Notes: generated from the sequence alone by a model not told the origin. Positions 16,255 through 25,316 are shown, counted from the stretch's first letter. The stretch is DNA of 64,000 bases from Thermoflexaceae bacterium (GCA_015075555.1 JABTUD010000001.1:744001-808000); one strand, 5' to 3'. Translations and numbers: made by a program.

Positions 16255-17250
16255 TCACGCCGCCAGGAGGTCGTAGACCTGCTGCCGGCTATCGGACACC
16301 GCGCCTTCGAGCGAGCCGACCATGCGGCGTTCGAGGACCTGGGTGGTCTTGGTGGGGTCAACCCACTCCAGCCACTCCGTGGTGGCGTTGAAGAGCCCCC
16401 AGCGGTTGCCGAGGCCGCCGGCCGAGACGATCGTGGGCAGATCCTTCGCATGCTGGAGGAAGGTCATGAAGCTCTCGTGGCGGCGGCCGGCACGGTTGCG
16501 CTGGCGCTCCGTGAGACTCACTTCGATCTTCAAAGGATCGGGCGCGACGAGTTCGACGACCTGCTCGACGAGGCCCTGGCCGGCGTTCAGCTGCGCGAGC
16601 TGCTCGAAGCGCTCCATCATCTGGCGCTGCTGGCGGGACACCAGCCCGAGCGCCTGCGCAGCGGACTCGATGTTCGCCTCCGCCGAGGCGGTGTGACGGA
16701 TACCGATCCGTTCGCCCCTCTCGCGGAGGGCGACGTTCAGGGTGTTCTGGCAGACCACGCGCGTCGAGACGAGCTTCACGCCCAAACCGCTCGAACCGTC
16801 GTGGCTGTTAGTGACGAGCGCGTAGGGAGTGATTGGGTCCGTCCCGGCGATCGTGAAGTCCTCGTCGATGCGGACGAGGATGAAGACCTTGCGGCCTTCG
16901 TCGAGCGCGCCCGCGGTTTCGTAGCGGACGCGGCCATCCGCGAGCCAGCGGTCGATGGCTTTGAAGGCGGTCACATTCTGGACGACGGTGTAGCGACTGC
17001 CGACGACGCCGAGGACAAAGCCGCTGTCCTCATAGACGGTGGCGAACTTGTCCTGCAGGGCGACGGGCTGCCCATCGACCATGGTGTAGAGCGGGACCAG
17101 CGCGACGGTGCGGTTGAGCCCGGCCAGTTCGCTGACGGTCTCGGAGTCCTCCATTCCCGGTGGGATGGCCTGTCCGAGGCCGTGCCAGCCAGGGCGTCCG
17201 GCGTAGGCGAAGGATGCCTTGCCGTTGGTGATTTCGAGGTTGTGTGCCAT
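16255..17250 (-). CDS. DUF932 (phage/plasmid-like) protein
   Basis: 331 residues from ATG 17250 (MAHNLEITNGKASFAYAG). It matches the DUF932 family found in phages and plasmids: the PGWHGLG motif near the N-terminus, YEDSGFVLGVVGSRYTVVQN, and STRVVCQNTLNVAL. GGAGAGACC stands before the ATG. The family's biochemical function is unknown. It sits between RadC/Rad52/primase genes and small element proteins. Confidence 0.85.
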   Translation of the reverse strand: MAHNLEITNGKASFAYAGRPGWHGLGQAIPPGMEDSETVSELAGLNRTVALVPLYTMVDGQPVALQDKFATVYEDSGFVLGVVGSRYTVVQNVTAFKAIDRWLADGRVRYETAGALDEGRKVFILVRIDEDFTIAGTDPITPYALVTNSHDGSSGLGVKLVSTRVVCQNTLNVALRERGERIGIRHTASAEANIESAAQALGLVSRQQRQMMERFEQLAQLNAGQGLVEQVVELVAPDPLKIEVSLTERQRNRAGRRHESFMTFLQHAKDLPTIVSAGGLGNRWGLFNATTEWLEWVDPTKTTQVLERRMVGSLEGAVSDSRQQVYDLLAA

Positions 17251-17275
17251 GGGTGGTCTCTCCAATGAGGGTGGA

Positions 17276-17301
17276 GAAGCCCGGCATTGCTACCGGGCTT
17301 C
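17276..17301 (-). other. Hairpin upstream of the DUF932 gene
   Basis: A 9-bp perfect stem GAAGCCCGG/CCGGGCTTC with an 8-base loop, 26 bases before ATG 17250. Same placement as the other intercistronic hairpins in this block. Confidence 0.5.
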
Positions 17302-17357
17302 CATTGATCGCTGATGGGTCTCCGCGCGGGACGCGGTCTGGTTGTCGGGTTTCGGGA

Positions 17358-17588
17358 CTACTCGAACAGGTACTCCCAGTCGTCCATGACCTCCTGCGTC
17401 ACGGGTGTGGGCTCATCGTCGTCCCCGACGACGACCACGAGGAGGCGATCGGTGCCTTCCTCGCGGACGAGGAAGGTGACGCCCTCGTGGTCGGTTCGCG
17501 GGTCGTCAACGATGACCCGGCGTACGGCATCAGCTGGGCTCTCGGCCTCCAGCCAGCCGTAGGGGATGGACACGTAGAAGCGTGGCAT
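17358..17588 (-). CDS. Small unknown protein
   Basis: 76 residues from ATG 17588 (MPRFYVSIPYGWLEAESPADAVRRV), acidic C-terminus. The start looks like a small beta-alpha fold with a repeated-use Ala/Asp helix. It begins five bases after the radC-like gene ends. No known family is recognised. Confidence 0.6.
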   Translation of the reverse strand: MPRFYVSIPYGWLEAESPADAVRRVIVDDPRTDHEGVTFLVREEGTDRLLVVVVGDDDEPTPVTQEVMDDWEYLFE

Positions 17589-17593
17589 CGGCG

Positions 17594-18118
17594 TCACCCC
17601 AGGAGCTTCCGTTCCTTGAGGCTGACGAAGGCGTCGCGGCCAACGATGACGTGGTCGGCGACCTCGATGCCGAGGATCTCTCCCGCCTTCACGAGCTCTT
17701 TCGTGAGCGCGATGTCGGGCGGACTTGGCTCGGGGTCTCCCGAGGGGTGGTTGTGGACAAGCACCACGGAAGGCGCGTTGGTGAGCACTGCTTCGCGGAG
17801 CACCTCGGCGGCGCGGAAGTTCACCGAGCTGACGTTGCCCTGGTAGACAAGGATCACGTCGAGGACACGGCAACGGGTGTCCAGCAGGACGACCCGCACC
17901 TGCTCCTGGAGGAGGTGCTCCATCTCGGGCCGCACCAGCTCATAGACATCGGCCGGCCGGGACACGCAGCGCCCGAGAGGACCGCCACGAGCCACGCACC
18001 GTCCGTTGGAGCGCAGCTCGGCGAGGAAGCGGAGGTTCTCCTCGACGAGGTGCAGGAGGGCGGCATCGCCACCCTCCTCCAATGACCGTGCCGGCGGCTC
18101 ATGCAGCGAGCGGGCCAT
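17594..18118 (-). CDS. radC: RadC-like JAMM/MPN+ domain protein
   Basis: 174 residues. The zinc JAMM motif is complete: a Glu in the N-terminal strand region and HNHPSGDPEPSPPDI near residues 122-136. The neighbourhood VLLDTRCRVLDV and ADHVIVGRDAFVSLKE is typical of RadC. It lacks the N-terminal helix-hairpin-helix region of chromosomal RadC, as in plasmid and ICE homologues. Its start overlaps the upstream small gene by 20 bases. Function in the element is unknown; despite the name, RadC is not an established repair enzyme. Confidence 0.9.
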   Translation of the reverse strand: MARSLHEPPARSLEEGGDAALLHLVEENLRFLAELRSNGRCVARGGPLGRCVSRPADVYELVRPEMEHLLQEQVRVVLLDTRCRVLDVILVYQGNVSSVNFRAAEVLREAVLTNAPSVVLVHNHPSGDPEPSPPDIALTKELVKAGEILGIEVADHVIVGRDAFVSLKERKLLG

Positions 18119-18308
18119 CCGGCAACTCGTCGATGCGGTCGTGGACGGTCAGGAGTAGCGGCCCGTCGTCTCGGCCTGGGCCGAGGACGGTGACCGCGTA
18201 GCTGCGCCAGCCGGGCAGAGCAGGGACGGCCTGCCGCACCTGGACAAGCTGGCGTGGGCCGGAACGGGTAGCGATGACCCGCACCGGCTGGCGGCGGAGG
18301 AGAGCCAT
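18099..18308 (-). CDS. Small unknown basic protein
   Basis: 69 residues (MALLRRQPVRVIATRSG), basic at the start with a beta-rich middle. It lies one base from the Rad52-like gene and overlaps radC. Spacing within a continuous operon supports it; no domain is recognised. Confidence 0.5.
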   Translation of the reverse strand: MALLRRQPVRVIATRSGPRQLVQVRQAVPALPGWRSYAVTVLGPGRDDGPLLLTVHDRIDELPDGPLAA

Positions 18309-18309
18309 C

Positions 18310-18975
18310 TCAGGCTGCCTTCCGCCGCTGACTTTCGCGTTCGTTCAGCTCGCTGGCGAGCGCCTTGATGGCGCTGGAGAGCTCGCGCTCCGCAGCGTCA
18401 TCGAGGTCGAGCCCACACCGTTCCTGGAACCAGGAACGGGTGCGAGCTTCGTCGACCCCGAGCCGTCCCGAGAGGGCGACGACGCGCTGGCGCATGTCGT
18501 CCAGCTTCGCCGGGCTGGCGAGGGTGCCCGGACGGCGCTCGTTCAGGCTGTTCCCAAACTGCTGGCCGAACTGGCGGAACGCCCGCTTGATGCCGTCGGT
18601 CGTTGCGGCCTTCGCCGCGTTGGCATGCGCCTCGAGCGTCCGCTCGGTGACGAACCCGCAGCCGACATCACTCTTCGGCGGGCAGCCGTTAACGGTCACC
18701 CGCACCGCGACGGTGTACATGCCGAGCGCGAGCAGCTCGCCACTGCTCTGATCGACGACTTCGGCAGCCTGGTATTTGGGTTCGCCGATCAGCTCGGCGC
18801 CCCAGCCTCCGAAGCCGAAGATGCGGTTTGCCTGGTCGATGACGGCCTGGCCCTCGAGGTAGGCGAAGACGCTGCCATCATCTCGTGCGCGCTCTCGGAC
18901 GAGCGCGAGGTCGAGCGGCTGCGCGAGGAGGTCGAGGACCTCCTGCTGCAGGCCGCCGTTTGACGGGCTGCTCAT
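18310..18975 (-). CDS. Rad52/22-family single-strand annealing protein
   Basis: 221 residues. The N-terminal 150 match the Rad52/22 core: YLEGQAVIDQANRIFGFGGWGAEL, VTVNGCPPKSDVGCGF, and EAHANAAKAATTDGIKRAFRQFGQQFG. The C-terminal helical part is variable. Such proteins anneal complementary single strands and promote recombination in phages and ICEs. It overlaps the primase gene by four bases (ATGA), pointing to co-translation. Confidence 0.9.
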   Translation of the reverse strand: MSSPSNGGLQQEVLDLLAQPLDLALVRERARDDGSVFAYLEGQAVIDQANRIFGFGGWGAELIGEPKYQAAEVVDQSSGELLALGMYTVAVRVTVNGCPPKSDVGCGFVTERTLEAHANAAKAATTDGIKRAFRQFGQQFGNSLNERRPGTLASPAKLDDMRQRVVALSGRLGVDEARTRSWFQERCGLDLDDAAERELSSAIKALASELNERESQRRKAA

Positions 18976-20009
18976 GCGGCCCGTTGCCTGGGAGCACGGG
19001 CTTCGTGGCCCGCATCGAGGATGCAGCGGGCAAAGATGCTGCGCCCGTCGCGCCGGCAGCCGAGGCTGTTGAGATCGGCGGTGCCAGGCGGGAGTGCGAC
19101 CGGGATGGCCCGGTCACCGAGCCGCTCGCAGAGTTCGGCGGTTGCCTCCCGTCCGGCCCCGTCCGGATCGAGGACGAGGTAGACCTCCTCGAATCGCTCC
19201 AGCGACTGCGCCACCTTGCCGGGGACGCGCGTCCCGAGCAGGGCGACGGCCCAGAAGCCCCACTCGACGGCGGTGAGCCAGTCGAAGGGACCTTCGGTCA
19301 CGACCACCGCCTCGCCCTTCGCGCTCGCCAGACCGAGGAGTGGCTTTGGGAAGCGAAGGTTGAGGTAGCGGGGCTCGCGGTCGGTGAGACGGCGGCCGGT
19401 GAACCATGTTGCCCGACCCGCGACGAGCTCGGGGATGATGATTCGCCCGGCGAAACACTCTCGGTCTTCGTCCAGGAGGCCGATCTGCTGTGCGGTCCCG
19501 ATGTCGAGGTTCCGGTCGCGAAGCGCGGCGGCGAGGCCCGGAATGCCGAAGCCCAGCCGGAAGCGCCGTACCGTCCGTTCGTGGATGCCGCGCGATGCGA
19601 GGTAGTCCAGCACCTCCGGTCGCGACCAGACCGCCTCCTGGTAGAACGTGACCGCCGTCTCGATGATCGGCGCGGCCTTCATCGGATCGACCTCGGAAAC
19701 CGCCACCTTCGGTCGGTGTGGAGCACCTGCCGGCGTCGTGGCCACCTGAGCCCCGGCCAGCAGCGCGACCGCTTCCCTGAAGTCCACCCTGTGCAGGCGG
19801 CTCAAGAAGTCGATCACGTCGCCGCCCGCTCCGCAGCCGAAGCAGTAGTAGCTCTGGCTGGCCGGGTAGAGGACGAGGCTGGGGCGGCTGTCCCCGTGGA
19901 AGGGGCAGACCGCGGTGAGCCTCCCGCCTGCCTGGCGAAGTTCAAGTCCGGACGCGGCGGCCACATCGGCGATGGGGTGGCCGCGGCGGATCGCATCGGT
20001 GTCATGCAT
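18972..20009 (-). CDS. DnaG-like primase (CHC2 zinc finger plus TOPRIM)
   Basis: 345 residues. The CHC2 zinc finger is near the N-terminus (CPFHGDSRPS and YYCFGCGAGGDVIDF). The TOPRIM domain follows (VVVTEGPFDWL and LVLDPDGAG). There is no helicase domain or DnaB-binding tail, so it is shorter than chromosomal DnaG, as usual for plasmid-type primases. It would prime the complementary strand of the transferred or replicating element. Confidence 0.9.
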   Translation of the reverse strand: MHDTDAIRRGHPIADVAAASGLELRQAGGRLTAVCPFHGDSRPSLVLYPASQSYYCFGCGAGGDVIDFLSRLHRVDFREAVALLAGAQVATTPAGAPHRPKVAVSEVDPMKAAPIIETAVTFYQEAVWSRPEVLDYLASRGIHERTVRRFRLGFGIPGLAAALRDRNLDIGTAQQIGLLDEDRECFAGRIIIPELVAGRATWFTGRRLTDREPRYLNLRFPKPLLGLASAKGEAVVVTEGPFDWLTAVEWGFWAVALLGTRVPGKVAQSLERFEEVYLVLDPDGAGREATAELCERLGDRAIPVALPPGTADLNSLGCRRDGRSIFARCILDAGHEARAPRQRAA

Positions 20010-20032
20010 TGGGACACGCTCCGCCGCGGGAA

Positions 20033-20058
20033 GGGGCCGCCCCCGAAGGGACGGCCCC
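20033..20058 (-). other. Hairpin upstream of the primase gene
   Basis: A 7-bp stem GGGGCCG/CGGCCCC with a 12-base loop, 24 bases before ATG 20009, in the 74-base gap after the coiled-coil gene. Possible attenuator or mRNA stabiliser. Confidence 0.4.
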
Positions 20059-20083
20059 AGGAAACCCGCGACGGAAATGCCGT

Positions 20084-21088
20084 TCAGGCAGCGAGTGGCC
20101 GGGCGCCTCTGAGCGCCTTCACCGCGAAGGTGCGTCCCGGCGCCCAGCCCGGAAGTCCGATGGCGCTGACGACCTTGAGACGACTGTCGCTCCCGCTGTC
20201 GGGGATGAGCATCGCTCCCTTGCCGGTGCCGGGGCTGTAGTGGACCGCTTCCACGAGGCCGAGTCTGCGGCAGGACTGGAGCCAGCAGCCGTAGACATCG
20301 CGCACGAGGACCGCGGGCATCCCCGAGAGGTCGAGGCCACCGAGGATCTCTGCGGCGCGAGAGGGTTCGCGGCGGTGAAGCCGCCTTGCTTCGGCAAGCG
20401 CGCGCTCGACCTCGAGGGTCTTGACAGCGTGCGCCTGGCGCCGGATGGTGTCATTACACGAGGCCACGGCGGGCATGTTGGGATTCTGTTTGATCGCCGA
20501 ACCCAGCAGCCTGAGGGCCTCGTCATATTTGTGCTCCGATGCCAGCGCCTTCGCACGCTCGATCGCGGCGAGGGCCTGCTCTTCGCGCTGACGCGCCTCC
20601 CGCTCGGTCCGCTCGATGGCGAGCAGCCGAGAGAGGTCTTCCTGCTCCTCCAGCTCGGCCAGTTCCGCCTCGATACCCTTGAGCCGGTTGGCGGCGACGG
20701 TCGCGACTGCCGACGCGCTGGCCACGAGTTGGTCCGCCTCTGCCTGGCTCCGGGGAAGGAACGCAGTAGCGACGACTTTGAGCGCTCCATCGATGACTTC
20801 TCGCGCGTCGCGGTCGATCTGCCGATAGCGGCTGGCCTCATCCTTGAGCCGGCGGTGTTGTTCGAGGACTGTCTCGGCCTCCCGGCGGGCGGCGCCATCC
20901 TGCTCGCTGAGCCGTTGCAGCTCGCGCGCTGCGCGCAGAATGGCCTGCACGAGCTGGTCGGGCTGGTCGTTGAGGGCTGGTGGTGGCATGGCCACCTGGG
21001 TCGCCATGGTTGGCTCCGGATCGCTCGCGAACTCGTCTTGATATCGGGCGAGCTCGGTAAGGTCCCGGAGGATGACGGGTTGCTTCAC
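20084..21088 (-). CDS. Unknown coiled-coil protein
   Basis: 334 residues. Residues about 40-230 are highly charged helices with coiled-coil character (EAELAELEEQEDLSRLL, EREARQREEQALAAI) and a TPR-like stretch (ALASEHKYDEALRLLGSAIKQ). The last 90 residues form a separate globular part ending WAPGRTFAVKALRG. It overlaps the upstream gene by four bases (ATGA). A structural or scaffolding role in DNA processing is possible. Confidence 0.65.
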   Translation of the reverse strand: MKQPVILRDLTELARYQDEFASDPEPTMATQVAMPPPALNDQPDQLVQAILRAARELQRLSEQDGAARREAETVLEQHRRLKDEASRYRQIDRDAREVIDGALKVVATAFLPRSQAEADQLVASASAVATVAANRLKGIEAELAELEEQEDLSRLLAIERTEREARQREEQALAAIERAKALASEHKYDEALRLLGSAIKQNPNMPAVASCNDTIRRQAHAVKTLEVERALAEARRLHRREPSRAAEILGGLDLSGMPAVLVRDVYGCWLQSCRRLGLVEAVHYSPGTGKGAMLIPDSGSDSRLKVVSAIGLPGWAPGRTFAVKALRGARPLAA

Positions 21089-21708
21089 GATGCTTCTCCT
21101 TCCTGGTAGTCGGTCACCTTCGACAGGGCGAAGGGATTCGCGTCCTGGCCGTGGCCGTTCGCGACCACGCTGGGCTGGGGCCGCAGCTCCACAATCGAGC
21201 CGCCGCTTTGAACTGGCAGACCTCGTTCAAGGTCCAGGGCGACGCTGAGGACGGGCTTGCCGATGGCGTCGGCAAACACGGCGGACAGTTCGTGGCGGAG
21301 TGCTGCGATCAGCTCTCCGTCGCTGACGTCGCGCCCGTTCACCGAGAGCGCGAGCTGGATGACGTAGCGCTTCTCGTCGTCCGATTGGTAGGCGGTGACC
21401 AGGCCGTTCACCTGCCTGCCGTCGAAGACGACGCGCTGGACGATGATGGCGAGACCGGTCGGGAGTCCGACCCCGAGGGCTTTCGCGTAGCCCCTGGCAA
21501 CTCGCCGGACGAGCCGCCGGAGCTGCCACGCCTCACGGCGAGGAGCGTCGGCGATGATGGTCAGACGCCGATTGCGGATGCGGCGGTAGATCTGTCGCAC
21601 TTTGCGAGCGCCGGCGATGAGGATGCGCCGGGTCTGTCCCCGGCAGGCGATGGTCCAGCGACAGAGCAGGCACTGCTGCTTCCTGGACCGGCGTCGTGTG
21701 GTGGCCAT
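21085..21708 (-). CDS. Unknown basic element protein
   Basis: 207 residues. The first 75 are very basic, with a CLLCRW pair of Cys, and suggest nucleic-acid binding. The middle has a beta-rich segment (IIVQRVVFDGRQVNGLVTAYQ) and HELSAVFADAIGK. The family is not recognised. It is coupled to the coiled-coil gene by a four-base overlap. Confidence 0.6.
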   Translation of the reverse strand: MATTRRRSRKQQCLLCRWTIACRGQTRRILIAGARKVRQIYRRIRNRRLTIIADAPRREAWQLRRLVRRVARGYAKALGVGLPTGLAIIVQRVVFDGRQVNGLVTAYQSDDEKRYVIQLALSVNGRDVSDGELIAALRHELSAVFADAIGKPVLSVALDLERGLPVQSGGSIVELRPQPSVVANGHGQDANPFALSKVTDYQEGEAS

Positions 21709-21729
21709 GTGATTCCTCCTTTTGGCCTT

Positions 21730-21852
21730 TCAGAACGGCCAGCTCTTGATGGCGACGAGCACCGTCGAGCAGACCGCGATGACGATGGCGGCGAGCCGGA
21801 TGTGGCGCATGAGCCATCCCTCCTCCCGCACCCGGTAGGGTCTCGATGACAT
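21730..21852 (-). CDS. Small single-span membrane peptide
   Basis: 40 residues (MSSRPYRVREEGWLMRHI, then a hydrophobic helix at about 19-36). AAAGGAG stands 6 bases before ATG 21852, a clear ribosome site. It is the first gene recognised in the long minus-strand block and is too small for a domain assignment. Confidence 0.6.
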   Translation of the reverse strand: MSSRPYRVREEGWLMRHIRLAAIVIAVCSTVLVAIKSWPF

Positions 21853-21882
21853 GGCTTTCTCCTTTCGGGGATCTGGCGGACG

Positions 21883-21908
21883 CAGGGAAAGCCCCGCACG
21901 GGTTCCTG
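21883..21908 (-). other. Hairpin upstream of the first block gene
   Basis: An imperfect stem (CAGG/CCTG, AA/TT, CCC/GGG, loop CGCAC) 31 bases before ATG 21852. Fifth of the similarly placed hairpins in this block. Confidence 0.35.
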
Positions 21909-22306
21909 CATCTCGGAAAGAGAAGCGGGATCGTGTGAGGCTTTCGTTGGAGCAGGATCTCAACGCGGCCAATGACCGGGAAGGGCACTGCACGACCGAG
22001 TCCTTGCGCGATGCGCGTGGGCTACGGCCGGTTTGAGTTCAGATGGGACGGAATCGTTGGCTACCGCTTGATGGGCTGCTGGTCTCCTTTCGCTCCAGTT
22101 CTCGCTGACTGGTGGATTGATGTCGTTGGCTGGTACTCGTTGCTACTGGATTCCTTTAGTTGCTTGCCCTGGTTCGACTTCAGCCTGGAGAGCGAGCTCG
22201 TTTTCCTTGCGGAGAGATCCCTGCTGCGGTCCCGGATGGGCTTTCCGTACCGGTAGTTCGGTCTGGCAACACCGGCAAGTCGCGATTTCTGGAGGCCAGC
22301 CTACCC
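21909..22306. other. Leader region of the DNA-processing block, no gene seen
   Basis: Roughly 400 bases lie between the five-site array at 22307-22383 and the first gene of the minus-strand block. Several frames are open on both strands, but none has a ribosome site or a recognisable product. If the array marks the promoter, the transcript would carry a long untranslated leader. Confidence 0.4.
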
Positions 22307-22383
22307 GTGGCCGTTCCAATTCCGCTCCAAGAGCCGGCGCAGGTCGTTCCAAGACGGGGCGATCTACTCCAACTTCCCTTCAG
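22307..22383 (-). promoter_or_regulatory. Five-site TGGA array, copy D (DNA-processing block)
   Basis: On the minus strand, sites start at 22383 (CTGAAGGG, weak), 22372 (TTGGAGTAG), 22352 (TTGGAACGA), 22330 (TTGGAGCGGAA) and 22319 (TTGGAACGG). The intervals are 11, 20, 22 and 11 bp, identical to copies A, B and C. The nearest gene in its direction starts 467 bases downstream. Confidence 0.75.
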
Positions 22384-22568
22384 TCGGAACGCGGTGGCGG
22401 AGTTCGTCCGGCCGCACGGACGCAGTGCGGGGCACGGCCCCCCAAGCATTGAGGAGCTTCCTCGCGTCGGGCGGGCCACGGGATTATCGGGTGATCGCCG
22501 GGGGCACTACTCAGTCGCTCAGGATCAGCCGTCGGTTGACATTGCTGGTCGGCACGTTGGCCCTTGCA

Positions 22569-23159
22569 TCACGTTTGTTCGTCCGGCCCGCGCATTGTCC
22601 ACTCAAGCGGCAAAGCAGCGAACCACATCACGTCGCAGCGCTGGCCCCACCAAACGCCGTGTGAGCGCATCGTTCCCTCGTGTACAAATCCCGCTCGGCG
22701 GGCAACCGCGATCGACGCCTCATTGTCCGCAACGATGGTCAAGAACACGCGGGCTGCGCCAAGTTCGAACAACCAGCGCGTGAGTAAGATCACCGCCCTG
22801 GTCGCGTAACCGCGTCCTCTCGCGCCCGCTGCGATCCAGTAACCGAACTGAGCTACGTCCGCCTTAGACCAGTCGTCGAGGCCACAGCAGCCGACCAAGT
22901 CGCCAGACCTGGCGTCCATGATTGCGAACGCAACACCAGCAGATGGTGTGCCGCTCGTAGCAAACGCTCGCCAGTTCGACGCCCATTCGTCGATGAGGGC
23001 CTCAGCGTCCATGACCGAGAGCGGCGGAGCCGGGCGTCCTAGCCGGTCGAGGACCCCGTTATAGCGCCGGATCGCTGGGTCGGCGAACGCTTCTGCCATG
23101 AACGCGGCGTCATCTCTCGACCAGGGGCGGAGGGTGACCACGCCGTCGGAAAGCGTCAT
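22569..23159 (-). CDS. GNAT-family N-acetyltransferase
   Basis: 196 residues from ATG 23159 (MTLSDGVVTLRPW). It matches the RimJ/RimL-type GNAT fold: VTLRPWSRDDAAF at the start, an acetyl-CoA loop in GYWIAAGARGRGYATRAV, and NEASIAVARRAGFVHEG near the C-terminus. The substrate could be a protein N-terminus or a small molecule. It lies between the array and the next cargo gene and is probably passenger cargo. Confidence 0.85.
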   Translation of the reverse strand: MTLSDGVVTLRPWSRDDAAFMAEAFADPAIRRYNGVLDRLGRPAPPLSVMDAEALIDEWASNWRAFATSGTPSAGVAFAIMDARSGDLVGCCGLDDWSKADVAQFGYWIAAGARGRGYATRAVILLTRWLFELGAARVFLTIVADNEASIAVARRAGFVHEGTMRSHGVWWGQRCDVMWFAALPLEWTMRGPDEQT

Positions 23160-23725
23160 AACCGGATTGTCGCATCCGCCTCGCGCACGTCCACGGAGGA
23201 CTCCTTGACTGCTCATTTGGTCGGGCGTAGCTCACGCTCACGCTCGACTGACCGCTCTCCTCTGGCCCGCAACGTCACCATGGACAGAGGAGGCCGACGG
23301 AGCACGGCCCGACCAAGACCCCCGAGCTTGCCGATCAGATGTCGGACGAGTCCGGCCGACAACAAATGAAGGAACGCCCTGGAGCCCGATTGGAACGAAA
23401 TTTTGCCGCAACTGTATTGCTGTTCTGAGTTGTCTCCAGTTCCAACTGCCGCCAGTTCGGGCTCCAGCCAAATCGCTGGCTGGGACTGGCCCTAACCGGC
23501 GCCTGCCTGAGGAGTAGTCAGTTCCCGAGTCCTTGGCACGCCCCAACGATTGCCGTGGCGAGTCGACGACACGGTGTGCGCGCATCACTGGCCGTAGGAC
23601 GCCTCGTCACTTCGCATCCCACGTTTGCATGTGAGCGCCGACCTCGACTGAGACTATCCGCTGTGCCCGGTTCGCTGTGCCTAAACGAGGGAACCAACGC
23701 AAGACCCAGCCTGAAGGAGTTTGGC
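23160..23725. other. Gap with scattered TGGA motifs, no gene seen
   Basis: About 560 bases between divergent genes. Two TGGA(A/G)C motifs on each strand (about 23379-23467) and a 9-bp inverted repeat (23381-23389 with 23457-23465) resemble parts of the five-site array, but the spacing does not fit. No believable coding frame. Confidence 0.35.
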
Positions 23726-24868
23726 TTGAGAGACCCAATGAGGCGCGAGGCCCTGTACAACCTCGTATGGGCTGTGCCGGTGAGCAAGCTCGCCCGACAG
23801 TTCCAGCTCTCCGACCGGGGATTGGCAAAGCTGTGTCACCGAGAGGGAATTCCCGTCCCACCTCGGGGCTACTGGGCGAAGCTGGCCGCCGGGCACTCGG
23901 TGACGCAAACACCGCTCCCTGAACCTGTAGGCGGTCAGTCCCCGTGGATCTCCGTCGCCCCAAAGGGCTCCGACTACGGTGCCGAGGGCAGAGCAAGGCT
24001 GGCGAAGCACCCGGCGACGCCTCGGCTTGACGACGCACCCTCTCCCGAACCGGAGGAGCCCGTCCACAACCACGATGTGCATGTCGTTGCATGGCGAGCA
24101 CGTTCCGCCGTCGGCAATGTCCGCGTGCGCAAGCGAGCGTTGCAGTCCGCCGTGCATCCCACGATCGCCCGACTCCTGACGGACGATCGCGAAGCCTGGG
24201 AGCGGCAGCGGTCGCAGTACCTCGGCTATCACGAGAAGCGGCAGTTTGCTGGCGCCGGGCCTCGTCGCCGCCTGGGGTTGCTCAACGCCCTCCTCCTTGC
24301 CTTGGAGAAGGCCGGAGCCCGTGCAGACGTGTCCGACCGCGAAGGGCGAGCAATCATCGTGACCGTTGGCAGGATAGCGGTGCGATGCCGCCTGGAATCG
24401 ACCTGGATGCGGACCACACGTAGCCCCGAACGGGAGGAGCGCCTGGACTTTCATGTCCACGCAGGCGGCAACTCGAATGCCAGCCGCTTTGCCTGGAAGG
24501 AGCGCCGAGGGCTCGTGTTGGAGTCCTGCCTCCCGGAAATCGCGACTGGAATCCTGGTCGCGGCCGAACTCGAACAACGAGACCGCGAGTGGCAGTACTA
24601 CAACGACTTGCTGAGGCTACAGGCAGAAGCCTTCCGGGAGCAGGAGCGGCAGCGAGAGAAGCGCCGCCTGGAAGCACGCGACCGGCTCATCACCGACGCA
24701 AGGCAGCTTCGCCAGGCTGATGCCATTCGCAGTCTCGTCGCGGCAGCGCGGCGCGAACTCAACGCAGACAGTATCGAGTTTGCGAGATGGCAGTGCTGGG
24801 CACTGACCGAGGCGAACGCCCTGGATCCGGTACAAAGTGGAAGGCTGACGCTGACTGTGCCCCACTGA
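23726..24868 (+). CDS. Unknown cargo protein with N-terminal HTH-like segment
   Basis: About 380 residues. GAAGGAG (23713-23719) is placed for the TTG at 23726; ATG 23738 is the alternative. The start, RREALYNLVWAVPVSKLARQFQLSDRGLAKLCHREGIPVPPRGYWAKL, reads as a helix-turn-helix. A long charged helix lies near residues 290-350 (REQERQREKRRLEARDRL). The domain pair is widespread in mobile DNA, but I know no function for it. It lies upstream of the SPARTA genes with no clear operon link. Confidence 0.65.
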   Translation: MRDPMRREALYNLVWAVPVSKLARQFQLSDRGLAKLCHREGIPVPPRGYWAKLAAGHSVTQTPLPEPVGGQSPWISVAPKGSDYGAEGRARLAKHPATPRLDDAPSPEPEEPVHNHDVHVVAWRARSAVGNVRVRKRALQSAVHPTIARLLTDDREAWERQRSQYLGYHEKRQFAGAGPRRRLGLLNALLLALEKAGARADVSDREGRAIIVTVGRIAVRCRLESTWMRTTRSPEREERLDFHVHAGGNSNASRFAWKERRGLVLESCLPEIATGILVAAELEQRDREWQYYNDLLRLQAEAFREQERQREKRRLEARDRLITDARQLRQADAIRSLVAAARRELNADSIEFARWQCWALTEANALDPVQSGRLTLTVPH

Positions 24869-25136
24869 CCTCTGGCCACCTGACGGCATCGGTGGAAGGC
24901 TTCGCGCGATCGCTGGCCTGAGCGGACATCGCGGTGACTATCGCCGACGCCAGGCTTCGGCTCCGGCCCGATATGAAGCGCGCCGGAGGGGAGCCGGTGT
25001 TAGTAGCGCGCCTCGACACAGGGTGGCGATTTCGTAGGAAACGACCATGTTCCAGCGGCGCCGGGGTACGCGATCACTGCCCGGGCTGTCCGCCACTTCG
25101 CCAAGCCGAACTCCGGCAGAGCTGCCCTTCAATCGA

Positions 25137-25316
25137 GAACTCCGACCGGACGAACACGATAGCGATCAGCACGCCGACGGCGAGGTCAGGCCATGCGTCG
25201 CCGGTCACGCCAACCCCGGCCGCGGCGACAAGTACGCCCACGTTCGCGATGACGTCATTCCCTGAGCGATCGAGTGTGCTCGACATGTTGGTGTCGTGAG
25301 CCCAAACCGCCAGAGC
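25137..25316 (-). pseudogene. Relic of a CDF-family cation efflux transporter
   Basis: About 60 codons translate to a segment typical of cation diffusion facilitators (HDTNMSSTLDRSGNDV, then NVGVLVAAAGVGVTGDAWPD, the metal-site helix with its Asp and the next membrane span). The rest of the roughly 300-residue protein is missing on both sides. The flanking sequence (24869-25136) shows no gene. It marks earlier cargo now lost. Confidence 0.6.

Noticed and set aside
16132-17268. Long plus-strand frame of 378 codons opposite the DUF932 gene
   Set aside because: Antisense shadow of a recognised family on the minus strand.
23369-23487. TGGA(A/G)C motifs on both strands that look like a fifth array
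   Set aside because: Only single intervals (11 on plus, 22 on minus) fit; the five-site 11-20-22-11 pattern cannot be placed in either direction. It may be a decayed copy but I do not claim it.
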